Shown piece by piece: positions 36,646 to 45,648 of a DNA stretch of 64,000 bases. Location of the stretch: the NCBI RefSeq assembly GCF_900637975.1, contig NZ_LR134477.1, forward strand, positions 2,108,001 to 2,172,000, written 5' to 3'. Position 1 is the stretch's first letter; each line of letters begins with the position of its first letter. The stretch comes from Actinomyces viscosus. GTDB taxonomy: Bacteria > Actinomycetota > Actinomycetes > Actinomycetales > Actinomycetaceae. Under the pieces are notes generated by a model, which saw only the letters and a list, made by a program, of their open reading frames with translations, was not told the origin of the DNA and searched no databases. The position numbers and the translations under genes are program-made.

Positions 36646-37590
36646 ATGAGCTTCACTGTCGCCTTCAGGAGAGTCCGCACCACGCTGGCTGCGCTGGCCG
36701 CATTCGCCGTCGTTGCCGCGATGGCCCTGGTCTCTCCTCCAGGGCAGACGCTCAACGAGCTGAATGTCGCCATCGACATGAACGTCACCGTGAAGAGCGA
36801 TGACATCTTTGAGGCGTCCTTCGTCATCACCGATCAGACGAATTACAGCTGGATCCCTCCTATTACCGAGGATCGCTGTAACCTAGACTACTTCCTTCTG
36901 GAGCCGAACATCTTCGCCAACGCGGAGACGAAATTCGACGACGGGAAAGATAAACGTGTCTGCACCATTACCAGAAAGGGGAAGATCTCCGAGACCAACG
37001 GCGCGATCAAGCACGACCATGACAATAACGAGTACTCCATCGATACCACCAGTATGAACGGACGCAAGACGCCGCCCGAGGAGCTGCAGCTGTACTACGC
37101 CGCCACCTTCCCCGGAAAGGTGACCCAGAGCGCAGGTGGAGAAGTCAAGGAGGACGCAGAGAACACCGTCTCCTTCCGGGACTTCAAGGGCCGAGTCGTC
37201 AAGGGACAGGACCGTCCCGCCTCCGAGATGACAACCAGGAGAGTGCTGCCCTGGATCATCGGTGGCGTCGGCGCGCTCGTGGCGGCCGGCCTCATCGCGA
37301 CGGCGGTCGTGGTCCGACGTCGTCAGCAACGCGAGCAGGGCACGCCAGGCCCCTACCCGCAGGCCGCCCCCGCCCAGGGCGCCGTACCGCAACAACCTCA
37401 CCTCAGCCATGCGACTCCTCAGCCGCAGTATCCCGTGCAGACGTCATCTCCACAGTCGTCCCAGCAGTACCCCGTGCAGCCGTCGCCGCCCTACTCCCCC
37501 TCCGACACGGTCAACAGGCCCTACCCGCCCTCCCCTACGCAGACGCCCCAGCAGCGCAGCAGCTGGCCCCCGCCGCAGCAGCCCCAGTGA
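36646..37590 (+). CDS. LppM-like membrane protein, array member 3
   Basis: 314 residues from ATG at 36646 (the frame is open from 36574). The N-terminal signal (LAALAAFAVVAAMALVSPPG) has no lipobox Cys. External domain about 35-200, with AIDMNVTVKSDDIFEASFVI and the family motif YYAATFPGKVTQSAGGEV. Membrane segment VLPWIIGGVGALVAAGLIAT (about 205-224) and a Pro/Gln-rich tail with repeated QYPVQ words. TATGGT lies 6 nt before the start. Likely transcribed on its own. Confidence 0.75.
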   Translation: MSFTVAFRRVRTTLAALAAFAVVAAMALVSPPGQTLNELNVAIDMNVTVKSDDIFEASFVITDQTNYSWIPPITEDRCNLDYFLLEPNIFANAETKFDDGKDKRVCTITRKGKISETNGAIKHDHDNNEYSIDTTSMNGRKTPPEELQLYYAATFPGKVTQSAGGEVKEDAENTVSFRDFKGRVVKGQDRPASEMTTRRVLPWIIGGVGALVAAGLIATAVVVRRRQQREQGTPGPYPQAAPAQGAVPQQPHLSHATPQPQYPVQTSSPQSSQQYPVQPSPPYSPSDTVNRPYPPSPTQTPQQRSSWPPPQQPQ

Positions 37591-37665
37591 CAAGCCACAC
37601 GCGAGGGGAGCGGTCCCCACGAAGATCCGGTTACAACCCGGCATCGAAACCGTTACTGTGGGCCC

Positions 37666-38526
37666 ATGACATCTGCCATCGCCCGCCGCGTTCCCGCGCC
37701 CCTATCCGTGTTGACAGCTCTTGCCACCCTTGCTCTGTCCGCCCCTCTCGGCTTGGCCGCGCCCACCGGGCACGCCGCTCCGCTGGCTGACGACTCGGCT
37801 TCCGGGATAAAACTCACGTCAGACATCGTGGTCAAATCGAACGACACCTACACGTCCAAGATCGTTATCAACGATTCCACTGGTCTCGGAATTTTTAACG
37901 AGAGCAACTGCAACTCCGACTCTCTCGCCGGCGCAGGGATTGGCGGCTCCGATGTCAAAGCCACCTTCAAGGAGGATGGAGACACTACGGTCTGCACCCT
38001 CGAAGAGTCCGGCCCCATCAAGGACAGCAACGATCTGATCAAGCATGAGGGCAATAAATACGTCGTCAAGACCGGAAGCGACAATGCCGGCTCCGCGAGT
38101 CAGGTTGACGTCACCCAGACCGTCACCTTCCCCGGCAAGGTCACCGATGCTGACGGCGGCAAGGTCGACGGCAACAAGGTCACCTTCACCGACATCGACA
38201 CGCACACCGTCAAAGGCAGTGACGGATCGACCCCGATGTGGGTCTGGATCCTCGTCGGCGTGGGCGTTCTGGCAGTAGTCGGCGGAGGCGCGGCCGCCTT
38301 CTTCATCACCCGCAGCAGGAAGAACCGGGGCCAGCCCGCCTATGGGGCCCCCGTTCAGGGCTACGACCCGAACCAGGCATTCCCGGCACAGCCTGACCAG
38401 CAGGCCGGCTACGGCACACCCCAGGCCCAGCCTGACCAGCAGGCCGGCTACGGCACACCCCAGGCACAGCAGCAGCCAGGTCAGCCCCCTTACGGCACCG
38501 ACCAACCCGGACAAGGCGCCTACTGA
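37666..38526 (+). CDS. LppM-like membrane protein, array member 4
   Basis: 286 residues. Signal peptide ending near GHAAPLADD, external domain about 40-185 (DIVVKSNDTYTSKIVINDST, then QTVTFPGKVTDADGGKVDGN and KVTFTDID), membrane segment MWVWILVGVGVLAVVGGGAA (about 190-209) and a Gln/Pro/Gly/Tyr tail. The tail contains two copies of QPDQQAGYGTPQA. The promoter is the clearest of the family: TTACAA (37631), 17 bp, TACTGT (37654), 6 nt, ATG. A strong terminator follows. Confidence 0.77.
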   Translation: MTSAIARRVPAPLSVLTALATLALSAPLGLAAPTGHAAPLADDSASGIKLTSDIVVKSNDTYTSKIVINDSTGLGIFNESNCNSDSLAGAGIGGSDVKATFKEDGDTTVCTLEESGPIKDSNDLIKHEGNKYVVKTGSDNAGSASQVDVTQTVTFPGKVTDADGGKVDGNKVTFTDIDTHTVKGSDGSTPMWVWILVGVGVLAVVGGGAAAFFITRSRKNRGQPAYGAPVQGYDPNQAFPAQPDQQAGYGTPQAQPDQQAGYGTPQAQQQPGQPPYGTDQPGQGAY

Positions 38527-38550
38527 CACCCACCCTGTACCACTTGCCAT

Positions 38551-38584
38551 CGTGGCCTCGGAGTCCTGCGACTCCGAGGCCACG
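38551..38584 (+). terminator. Rho-independent terminator after array member 4
   Basis: 15-bp arms (CGTGGCCTCGGAGTC at 38551-38565; complement at 38570-38584) around CTGC, then TCCCTTTTTAT. A full intrinsic terminator, so member 5 must have its own promoter. Confidence 0.85.
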
Positions 38585-38685
38585 TCCCTTTTTATCGGTC
38601 ATCTGATGCTCACTCTGTTATTCCGTAAAATTCCGGCCGATTTTTATCGTCCATTCAGCCATCTCGCCTCCGACGATCGTCTAGG

Positions 38686-39573
38686 GTGAGGCCCATAGCA
38701 GCAACTACTCCCCTGCGCCGCTCCCTGAGCGCATTAACATTCCTCCCACTTCTCGCATCTCTCACACTTGTCTCCCCTGCAGGCAGTGCATTGACGTCCA
38801 CCGCCAAGGATCAGGACAGTCAAGGCTCCTTCACCGTTGACGTCACCATCAACAAGGACGACACCTACGACTACAAGGTGAGTATTGCAAAAAACGAGAA
38901 GGACTCCTCGGTGTCATCGGATGACTTGAAGGAGAGCTGTGAGGATTCGAGAGGGTCCGGGGCCTGGAATGAGGCCAAGGCGACCTATTCGGAGCCCGGA
39001 GGACGTCCAACCTGCACCTACAGCGGGAAGGACAAGATCTCCAAGAGCAGTAATCTCATCGAGCACACGGGAGACGAGTACGTCTTCGACACCGAGCGCG
39101 GCGCCATGTCCAGTGCCGACGCCGACATGGATTTCTCCCTGTCGGTGACCTTCCCCGGAAAGGTCACCGACTCCGATGGCGGAAAGGTCAGCGGAACCAC
39201 CGTCACCTTCAATGAGGCCGGCGACTACCGGGTGACGGGCAAGGACACTCCCGCCTTCCCGTGGGTCTGGGTGATCATCGGAGTGCTGGTGGTCGCAGCC
39301 GCCGGGGGCGGCGCCTACTGGTACCTGAACAATCGTAAGAAGGTGACTCAGCAGCAGGCATACCAGGCGTACCCGGTTGGAGCCCCGGGATACGCGGCCC
39401 AGCCGCCTCAGACCCCAGTTCCCGACCAGACACAGGCACCCGGTTCGGTTCCCGCACAGCCCCAGGGCCCAGTCGCCCCGGGATACACGCAGCAGGAGCA
39501 CGGCGGTGCTGTGAACCCTGGCCCCGTTCCCCCGTCTTCGGACAACCAGCCGGACGCGCCAACCTCCTACTGA
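38686..39573 (+). CDS. LppM-like membrane protein, array member 5 (unusual start)
   Basis: 295 residues if read from GTG at 38686. Signal peptide LSALTFLPLLASLTLVSPAG, external domain about 40-185 (SFTVDVTINKDDTYDYKVSI; SVTFPGKVTDSDGGKVSG), membrane segment WVWVIIGVLVVAAAGGGAYW and a Gln/Pro/Gly tail ending in TSY. The GTG overlaps the TAGGGT -10 box. Aligned with the paralogues the start should be codon 38695, which here is ATA. It either initiates at GTG or ATA or has lost its start. No RBS is seen. Confidence 0.68.
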   Translation: MRPIAATTPLRRSLSALTFLPLLASLTLVSPAGSALTSTAKDQDSQGSFTVDVTINKDDTYDYKVSIAKNEKDSSVSSDDLKESCEDSRGSGAWNEAKATYSEPGGRPTCTYSGKDKISKSSNLIEHTGDEYVFDTERGAMSSADADMDFSLSVTFPGKVTDSDGGKVSGTTVTFNEAGDYRVTGKDTPAFPWVWVIIGVLVVAAAGGGAYWYLNNRKKVTQQQAYQAYPVGAPGYAAQPPQTPVPDQTQAPGSVPAQPQGPVAPGYTQQEHGGAVNPGPVPPSSDNQPDAPTSY

Positions 39574-39582
39574 CGTCCAGTA

Positions 39583-39631
39583 CGGCGGCCCTGAGCAACA
39601 CGCTATCCATGCAGAGCGCTCAGGGCCGCCG
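39583..39631 (+). terminator. Hairpin after array member 5
   Basis: 14-bp perfect arms CGGCGGCCCTGAGC (39583-39596) and complement (39618-39631) with a 21-nt loop, starting 10 bp after the stop. No U-run follows. Confidence 0.6.
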
Positions 39632-39688
39632 GTGCAATGTCATGACTCGGATGCACCTCACTCAGTCCACGCAGTTCTAAGGCGGCAC

Positions 39689-40387
39689 ATGCACCACCCC
39701 GCCTCTCGGCGCACTCCAGCAGTACCCCTCATCGGCATTCTCTGTCTTGCCGGCCCCCTCCTTACGGCGGTGGCGACGCCTGCGAGTGCCGCCGTCCCCA
39801 TGGCGAGCACCGACGAGGAGAAGGTCAGTATCGAGATCGTCATCACGTCGGACGACAAGGTGACGACCACCTTCCTGGCCACTACGCGGTCCGACGACGA
39901 ACAGAGTCTCAAGGAACTCTGTGTCGCCGAAAACTTTTCAAAGGGCTCAGCTACGCCCGAGGTATCGTTCTCGTTCGAGAACAAAACTCCTACCTGCAAG
40001 GTAGTTCTCAACACCAGCGTTTCCAACAACGAGTACGTGACGCATGACGGAGACGAGTACGTTGTCGACACCCACGTGGACTCCATATCCGAGGAAGACG
40101 TTAATAACTCCCCAGCACTATCCGTTGTATTTCCCGGCAAAGTAACCGATGCTGGCGGCGGACGAATTGAGGACGATTCGAAAAACAAGGTAGTTTTCGA
40201 GACGTTCTATGATAACCATGCGCGAGGAAACGATACATCAGACACCAATGCCTCCTCGACCTCAGGATCAACTGGAAACGCAGCCTGGATTATTGGAATA
40301 CTGGTCGTTCTCGGACTCGCTGCGGGCGGAGTGATCACCGCCATCACCACCTCCGTCAAAAAAAGCCGGGAGCAGAGGTACCTTTAG
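39689..40387 (+). CDS. LppM-like membrane protein, array member 6, tail cut by in-frame TAG
   Basis: 232 residues from ATG at 39689 (the frame is open from 39632). Signal peptide IGILCLAGPLLTAVATPASA, external domain with SIEIVITSDDKVTTTFLATT and the family motif LSVVFPGKVTDAGGGRIEDD, membrane segment WIIGILVVLGLAAGGVITAI. The protein stops at TAG (40385-40387) just inside the membrane, after SREQRYL. The same frame then encodes a tail like that of the paralogues (40388-40669). A nonsense mutation, or a leaky stop, separates tail from body. Confidence 0.7.
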   Translation: MHHPASRRTPAVPLIGILCLAGPLLTAVATPASAAVPMASTDEEKVSIEIVITSDDKVTTTFLATTRSDDEQSLKELCVAENFSKGSATPEVSFSFENKTPTCKVVLNTSVSNNEYVTHDGDEYVVDTHVDSISEEDVNNSPALSVVFPGKVTDAGGGRIEDDSKNKVVFETFYDNHARGNDTSDTNASSTSGSTGNAAWIIGILVVLGLAAGGVITAITTSVKKSREQRYL

Positions 40388-40669
40388 GTGCTTGCGCGAG
40401 CACCTTACAGTACAGCTCCAGCAAGATACGCCTCCCAAACACACTCTCACCACCAGTCTCCCCACACCGGGCGGCACGCCCCCTCCCAGTTGTGGCCTCA
40501 GCAGGCACAGCCATTCCATAAAAGCACCGCAGCAGCTGCACCGCCAATACCTGTGCAGCCTCCATACTCGTCTCAGTCGCAGCAACAGCCCCCTTATCCT
40601 AATCCTCCATCAGTTGGAACCAGTGGACCGTATCGACCACCGGAGCACGGCACGTACGACGGTTACTGA
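40388..40669 (+). pseudogene. Detached Pro/Gln/Tyr-rich tail of array member 6
   Basis: 94 codons in the same frame as, and directly after, the TAG of 39689-40387. Contents such as SQLWPQQAQPFHKST, PPIPVQPPYSSQSQQQPPYP and a final GTYDGY match the tails of members 2-5. Although a GTG follows the stop, there is no RBS and the product would be only a tail, so it is best read as the lost C-terminus. Confidence 0.7.
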
Positions 40670-40888
40670 CCCTCAAGCCAGTTCTTCATATTTTTGGATG
40701 GCAGCCGGCGCCTATCGTCAGACTCAGGCCGTTACTTCGGCCCGGTCTTTGAGGCATCCTAGGTGGATGAGGCTGCGGCCGATGTAGCACTTGGCAGGGC
40801 AAGTTCCGGTCACGCTGGCTCAGAGAAAGTATGACAAGCGCTGTTCGACGCTTCAGACGGTCTTAGTTATGGGTGCAGCTTCCATAAC

Positions 40889-41722
40889 TCACTCGCTCAC
40901 AGTCCTGGCCGAGCCATTCTTCAATTCTTCTTCAATATCATCAACGGTGGTGTACATCAGTTCACGAACTCGCTCCAGTCCACGCTGTTGCTTCAGTTCC
41001 CCCCGAAGCTCAGGATGAGCCCCATAGAATGCGACGACTCGACGAAGCTGCTCACACCCCAACGGGATACTGGTTATAGAAACATATGTTGCCCCCGTCT
41101 CGTAAGCGATAACCGCGCGTTGTACTCCTGCAACCTTTTTACTTCCCACTACCACCGGACATGAGTCCCAGGGCACATACCTGCGTCCGATCCCCAACGG
41201 CCAGATTGTCATACCACCGGGACGTAATTCGATGGCAGGACTCCCAGGAACATAAATCGGCACAGCGGTCCACGCGAGGATACTGGCTGCGGTCATCAGG
41301 AGAGAGAATGAAAGCGCTCTTCTATCGCCTGGAATATCCATACCTGACAACAACGCCAAACACAGTGAGACCAACGACGATACAGTCATCATTGCATTGA
41401 CAAGAACCTCCGCCACCTCAACGATGACCGGCGGCACAAACTTGACGCAGCTTTCGCCACCACGCCAGTACCGATCCGCACCATCAATGCGTGAATACAG
41501 TACGTACCCGTGCACCCCATAGACAATACTGGAACAGCCAATAAGTAGCAGCCACGCTTGGAGCGCAATCGACGAGTTAGGGATAAACGACAGAAAGACC
41601 ATGAGGATGCCGGCAACGAGTGCCGTGAATGCAACCACACCTCTTGAGCGGTCTAACCGCCCACAGTCCCGCGTTGCGAGTTCTCCTCCAGAACTGAAGG
41701 AGAGCTTTCGAAACGGTGACAC
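40889..41722 (-). CDS. Membrane protein with C-terminal conserved domain, island family member A
   Basis: 277 residues. Four hydrophobic segments in the first 155 residues (VVAFTALVAGILMVFLSFIP, ALQAWLLLIGCSSIVYGVHG and two more). A soluble domain then contains IELRPGGMTIWPLGIGRRYV, WDSCPVVVGSKK and the C-terminal signature LGCEQLRRVVAFYGAHPELR with RGLERVRELMY. It is paralogous to 45649-46494 and to both halves of 48601-50556. The layout is like bacterial PH-domain membrane proteins. The GTG start lies next to the IS110 end with an in-frame stop upstream, so the N-terminus could be trimmed. Possible immunity protein. Confidence 0.65.
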   Translation of the reverse strand: MSPFRKLSFSSGGELATRDCGRLDRSRGVVAFTALVAGILMVFLSFIPNSSIALQAWLLLIGCSSIVYGVHGYVLYSRIDGADRYWRGGESCVKFVPPVIVEVAEVLVNAMMTVSSLVSLCLALLSGMDIPGDRRALSFSLLMTAASILAWTAVPIYVPGSPAIELRPGGMTIWPLGIGRRYVPWDSCPVVVGSKKVAGVQRAVIAYETGATYVSITSIPLGCEQLRRVVAFYGAHPELRGELKQQRGLERVRELMYTTVDDIEEELKNGSARTVSE

Positions 41723-41744
41723 TCTTGCCCGTTACCTTGTTGGT

Positions 41745-41938
41745 GGTCCCGGGTGGTCCGGGGCTGGGCCAGCTGCTGTGGGCATGATGTCTTGCCCCTG
41801 TCTTCTAATGATCCGGGGGGTGTTGTCACCCGCGGCAGCCGGGCGCTGGTGACCGCTGATAAGGGGAACGACCCGCTGCGTGTGAGGTCTTTCGTAACGT
41901 GGGTGCGGGACCGGTCGTCCACCGGCTGACCCTCACCC
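41745..41938 (+). ncRNA. Candidate bridge RNA region of the IS110 element
   Basis: The noncoding left end of IS110-group elements encodes a structured bridge RNA that pairs with target and donor DNA. This stretch is of the right length and position and is rich in short complementary G/C runs (GTCCCGGGTGG, CCGCGGCAGCCGGGCG, CCGGTCGTCCACCGG). The RNA itself is inferred from family knowledge; loops were not resolved. Confidence 0.35.
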
Positions 41939-41962
41939 ATGCAGCGAGAGGTGGCAGGAGAG

Positions 41963-43171
41963 ATGGATATCGAGGACATCGACGTCTTCATCGGCATCGA
42001 CGTCGGCAAGAGCGAGCACTGGGCCACGGCCCTGAGCCGGGACGGGCAGAAGGTCCTCGACAGGGCCCTGCCCAACGACGAGGACCGGCTGCGTGAGGTC
42101 TACCAGCGCCTGCAGGCAAAGGGGCAGGTGCTGGTGGTGGTCGACCAGCCCGCCACCATCGGGGCCCTGGCGGTGGCGGTGGCTCAGGACATGGGCATCA
42201 CCGTGGGCTACCTGCCCGGGCTGTCGATGCGCCGCATCGCTGACCTGACGCCGGGCAGCGCCAAGACCGACGCCAAGGACGCTGCCGTCATCGCCGGCGC
42301 AGCCAGGACCATGCCTCACACCCTGAGAGCCGTCAGCGCCTCGGAGGAAGAGGCTGCGGCGCTGAGCATGCTGACTGGCTTCGACCTGGACCTGGCCCGC
42401 CAGGTCAACCAGACCGCAAACCGGATCCGGGGCCTGTACACCCAGATCCACCCCGCCCTCGAGGCCGTGGTGGGGCCCTGGCTGGAGCACGACGCCGTCT
42501 TGGAGGTCGTCGCCGCCTGGCCCACTCCAGCCGATCTGAAGCGAGCGGGCAAGGCAAGGATTGACGCCAGGCTCAAGAAGCACGGGTGCAGGCGGCACGC
42601 CACCTGGGCCGGCCAGATCGTCTCGGCCCTGGAGCACCAGACCGTGGTGGTCGCCGGCACCGACGCCGCCGCAGTGGTGCTGCCCCACCTGGCTAGGCAG
42701 CTCATCTCCCTGCACGCTCAGCGGGCCGATGTCGCAGCCCAGGTCGAGACCCTGGTGCAGGCCCACCCTCTTTACCAGGTCCTGACCTCCATGCCCGGGA
42801 TCGGGGTCAGGACCGCAGCCGTCTTCCTGGCCGAGACCCTGGGCAAGACCTTCGACGCCGGAGCCCAGCTGGCCTCCTACGCCGGGCTCGCTCCTGTCAC
42901 ACGTCGCTCCGGCTCATCGATCCGTGGTGAGCACGTCTCCCACGGCGGCAACAAGAGGCTCAAGCGCGCCATGTTCCTGTCCGCCTTCGCCTCACTGCGC
43001 TCCGACCCCGTCTCCCGGGCCTACTACCAGCGCAAACGCAACCAGGGCAAACGCCATAACCAGGCCGTCCTCGCCCTGGCCCACCGCCGCATCCTGACCC
43101 TGCACGCCATGATCCGCAACGGCGCACTCTACGACCCCCAACCAGCCACGAAACTACCCACCGCCGCTTGA
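41963..43171 (+). CDS. IS110-family transposase (DEDD recombinase)
   Basis: 402 residues from ATG at 41963 (another ATG at 41939 adds eight residues). The N-terminal RuvC-like DEDD domain has DVFIGIDVGKSEHWATALSR, VVVDQPATIGAL and TPGSAKTDAKDAAVIAG. The C-terminal Tnp2 domain has LTSMPGIGVRTAAVFLAETL, LASYAGLAPVTRRSGSSIRG and the catalytic Ser region GGNKRLKRAMFLSAF. Upstream noncoding DNA suits the IS110 group rather than IS1111. The frame is complete and probably functional. Confidence 0.92.
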   Translation: MDIEDIDVFIGIDVGKSEHWATALSRDGQKVLDRALPNDEDRLREVYQRLQAKGQVLVVVDQPATIGALAVAVAQDMGITVGYLPGLSMRRIADLTPGSAKTDAKDAAVIAGAARTMPHTLRAVSASEEEAAALSMLTGFDLDLARQVNQTANRIRGLYTQIHPALEAVVGPWLEHDAVLEVVAAWPTPADLKRAGKARIDARLKKHGCRRHATWAGQIVSALEHQTVVVAGTDAAAVVLPHLARQLISLHAQRADVAAQVETLVQAHPLYQVLTSMPGIGVRTAAVFLAETLGKTFDAGAQLASYAGLAPVTRRSGSSIRGEHVSHGGNKRLKRAMFLSAFASLRSDPVSRAYYQRKRNQGKRHNQAVLALAHRRILTLHAMIRNGALYDPQPATKLPTAA

Positions 43172-43234
43172 CACACCACATAGGGGCACCCCCCTAACCC
43201 AATGACTTATCTTAGCTGAGCCCACCATTCCTGC

Positions 43235-44613
43235 GGGTAGTGCCCCGTAGTGTGGTGTAGCGCGGTGGTTGGGCTGCTGTTGGTGGCAGCGCGGTCACCG
43301 TGTGATCCTTCGAGGAATCTCCTACAACCCACTCGAACGGAGTCATCACGATGACCGCTCCTCATATTGTCGACCCTGAGCGCCTTCTTGGCGAGGCTCT
43401 TTCTCAGGCCTCCCCAGACCTGATGCGTAGCCTGCTTCAGACGGTGATCAGCTCCTTGCTGAGCGCCGAGGCTGACGCGGTGTGCGGTGCCGAGTACGGT
43501 CAGGCCAGCCCCGAGCGCCGGGCTCAGCGCAATGGCTACCGGCACCGGGACCTGGACACCCGGGTCGGCACGATTGACGTGGCTGTCCCCAAACTGCGCA
43601 CCGGCTCATACTTCCCCGACTGGCTGCTTGAGCGCCGCAAACGGGCGGAGTCGGCGCTGATCACTGTGGTTGCCGACGCCTACCTGGCCGGGGTCTCCAC
43701 ACGGCGCATGGACAAGCTGATAGGTACTTTGGGCATCAATTCGCTGTCGAAGTCACAGGTCTCACGTATGGCGGCCGAGCTCGACGAGCAGGTCGCCTCC
43801 TTCCGCAACCGGCCCCTGGGCGATGCAGGCCCATTCACCTTCGTGGCGGCCGACGCCCTGACCATGAAGGTCCGCGAAGGTGGTCGCGTGGTCAGCGCGG
43901 TGGTCCTGACCGCTACCGGGGTCAACGCTGACGGACATCGCGAGGTCCTAGGACTGCGGGTAGCCACCACCGAGAGCTCGGCGGCCTGGAACGGGCTGCT
44001 CGCCGACCTGGTGGCCCGGGGGCTTACGGGGGTACGGCTTGTCACCTCTGACGCCCACACGGGCCTGGTTGAGGCCATCGCCGCGAACCTGCCCGGAGCG
44101 ACCTGGCAGCGCTGTCGCACCCACTACGCCGCTAACCTGATGACCGTGGTTCCCAAGAGTCTGTGGCCCGCTGTCAAGGCCATGCTCCACTCGGTCTACG
44201 ACCAGCCCGACGCAGCAGCCGTCGAGGCTCAGTTCGACCGCCTCCTGGACTACGTCCACACGATCCTGCCCGAGGCTGCCGACCACCTCGACGCCGCACG
44301 AGCCGACCTGCTGGCCTTCACTGCCTTCCCTGTCGAAGTATGGAGACAGATCTGGTCCAACAACCCCCAAGAACGCCTCAACAGAGAGATCCGCCGCCGC
44401 ACCGACTCAGTAGGTATCTTCCCCAACAGAGACGCCATTATCCGCCTGGTTGGCGCCGTCCTGGCAGAGCAGACCGATGAGTGGACCGAAGGACGCCGCT
44501 ACCTCAGCCTCGACGTCCTCAACCGCAGCCGGAACCTACCCAACGCCCCCTCCCTCACCAGCTAACAACCACACTCCACGAAGACCTCTACACCACATCA
44601 AGAGACTTGACCC
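43235..44613 (+). mobile_element. IS256-family insertion sequence, second type
   Basis: Ends form imperfect 26-bp inverted repeats whose outer GGGT and inner TGTGGTGTAG are identical (43235-43260; complement 44588-44613). No target duplication was found. Its right end cuts into an IS3-family remnant. Confidence 0.75.
43351..44565 (+). CDS. IS256-family (Mutator-type) transposase
   Basis: 404 residues. N-terminal region with SAEADAVCGAEYGQASPERR and RNGYRHRDLDTRVGTIDVAV. Catalytic residues: Asp in TFVAADALTMKVRE, Asp in VRLVTSDAHTGLVEAIAANL and Glu in WSNNPQERLNREIRRRTDSV. The WQRCRTHYAANLM segment is a family hallmark. The frame is complete. It is distinct from the frameshifted IS256 at 8119-9496. 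Confidence 0.93.
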   Translation: MTAPHIVDPERLLGEALSQASPDLMRSLLQTVISSLLSAEADAVCGAEYGQASPERRAQRNGYRHRDLDTRVGTIDVAVPKLRTGSYFPDWLLERRKRAESALITVVADAYLAGVSTRRMDKLIGTLGINSLSKSQVSRMAAELDEQVASFRNRPLGDAGPFTFVAADALTMKVREGGRVVSAVVLTATGVNADGHREVLGLRVATTESSAAWNGLLADLVARGLTGVRLVTSDAHTGLVEAIAANLPGATWQRCRTHYAANLMTVVPKSLWPAVKAMLHSVYDQPDAAAVEAQFDRLLDYVHTILPEAADHLDAARADLLAFTAFPVEVWRQIWSNNPQERLNREIRRRTDSVGIFPNRDAIIRLVGAVLAEQTDEWTEGRRYLSLDVLNRSRNLPNAPSLTS

Positions 44614-45530
44614 CATCAGGTCGGTGCACACTGCCGTTAGGTGGCCTGCCAGCCCACGATCCGCCGCGAGAACACGTCAGTCACGAAAGCCGCATAGACC
44701 CACCCGGAGAAACTGCGCACGTAGGAGGGGTACCTCCCGCTTGCGGGGGAATATCGACGAGCCACAGCCCACCCAGGGCGAAGGCCTCGAAGTGCCGCCT
44801 GACCAGGTCAGCCGGACACCGCGCTCCTTAAGGTGCCGAGGCAGGGTCGTCCTGGGCGACTTGACGCGCCTGACGCCGCGGTAGACCCCGGTCGGCCATG
44901 AGGCGTTCGACGGTGCACCGGGCCACGTGACCGGCACCGTGACGTTCGGCAATCTCAGGGCGACCCCGCATCACGTGCATCTTGCGGGCGCCCAGAACCG
45001 AGTAGCTGGTTCCTTGTTCTTGTGGATTCTGGGTACCTCCACCCTGAGAGCCTCGTCGCGCAACCACCGTGGCTGATGGAGGACGAGTCATGGCTGCGTG
45101 AGCCACGTGCTCGGGGTGATCTTGACGTCTGCACTGGTCAGCGTCCGGCAGACCGGCCAGACCCCGAACTCCTCCTTCTTAGCCTCAATGTACTGGCAGA
45201 TCAGCGAGACGGGCGCTCACACTCCGCCGCAATAGACGAGCCGACGCGCTCCTCAGAATCGCGTCGGCTCGTCGCAGCTCTCGGACCTCCAACGTCGGCT
45301 CCTTGATCCGGGCCGCCCCATCGCTGGTGTTTCCCGGCCTCAGACCACCATCGGCCTGAGCCTTCTTGACCCAGGAGCGCAGATCCTCGGGGTGGACTCC
45401 CAGATCCTCAGCGATCCTGCGCACCACGCCCTTGGCCCACGCCGGGCCAGCCAGCGCCTTCAGCGCCCGTCCTCGTGGCCCGCTCCCGCAGCTCCAACGA
45501 GTATTTCCTTAACACCATGAAAGTGATCCT
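44614..45530 (-). pseudogene. IS3-family remnant (orfA and 5' part of orfB), frameshifted and truncated
   Basis: On the minus strand orfA starts at ATG near 45519 (KYSLELRERATR), is frameshifted, then continues RIAEDLGVHPEDLRSWVKKA and EVRELRRADAILRSASA. orfB pieces follow in several frames: SYSVLGARKMHVM, RCTVERLMADRGL, GVRRVKSPRTTLPR and SGWVYAAFVTDVFSRRIVGW. The IS256-family element at 44613 removes the rest of orfB. Fully decayed. The 220 bp between it and the gene at 45649 hold nothing recognisable. Confidence 0.8.
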
Positions 45531-45648
45531 TCCTGTCATCACCGCCTCCATCAAACCCGGGACGATTCGACCCGACAACAGGCTCCACCCACCGCACCCT
45601 CAAACAATAAAGAGTCGCGAGCCACTCGGCCAACCAACTAGACCGAAT

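Larger units (their letters stand above)
41740..43190 (+). mobile_element. IS110-family insertion sequence
   Basis: Contains an intact IS110-type recombinase gene with about 200 bp of noncoding sequence upstream and a short 3' flank. IS110 elements lack terminal inverted repeats, so the limits (near 41740 and 43190) are approximate. The left end abuts the N-terminus of the membrane protein gene at 41722. Confidence 0.7.

Noticed and set aside
40388..40669. Independent small gene after the TAG
   Set aside because: No ribosome site and same frame as the preceding gene; composition matches the paralogues' tails.
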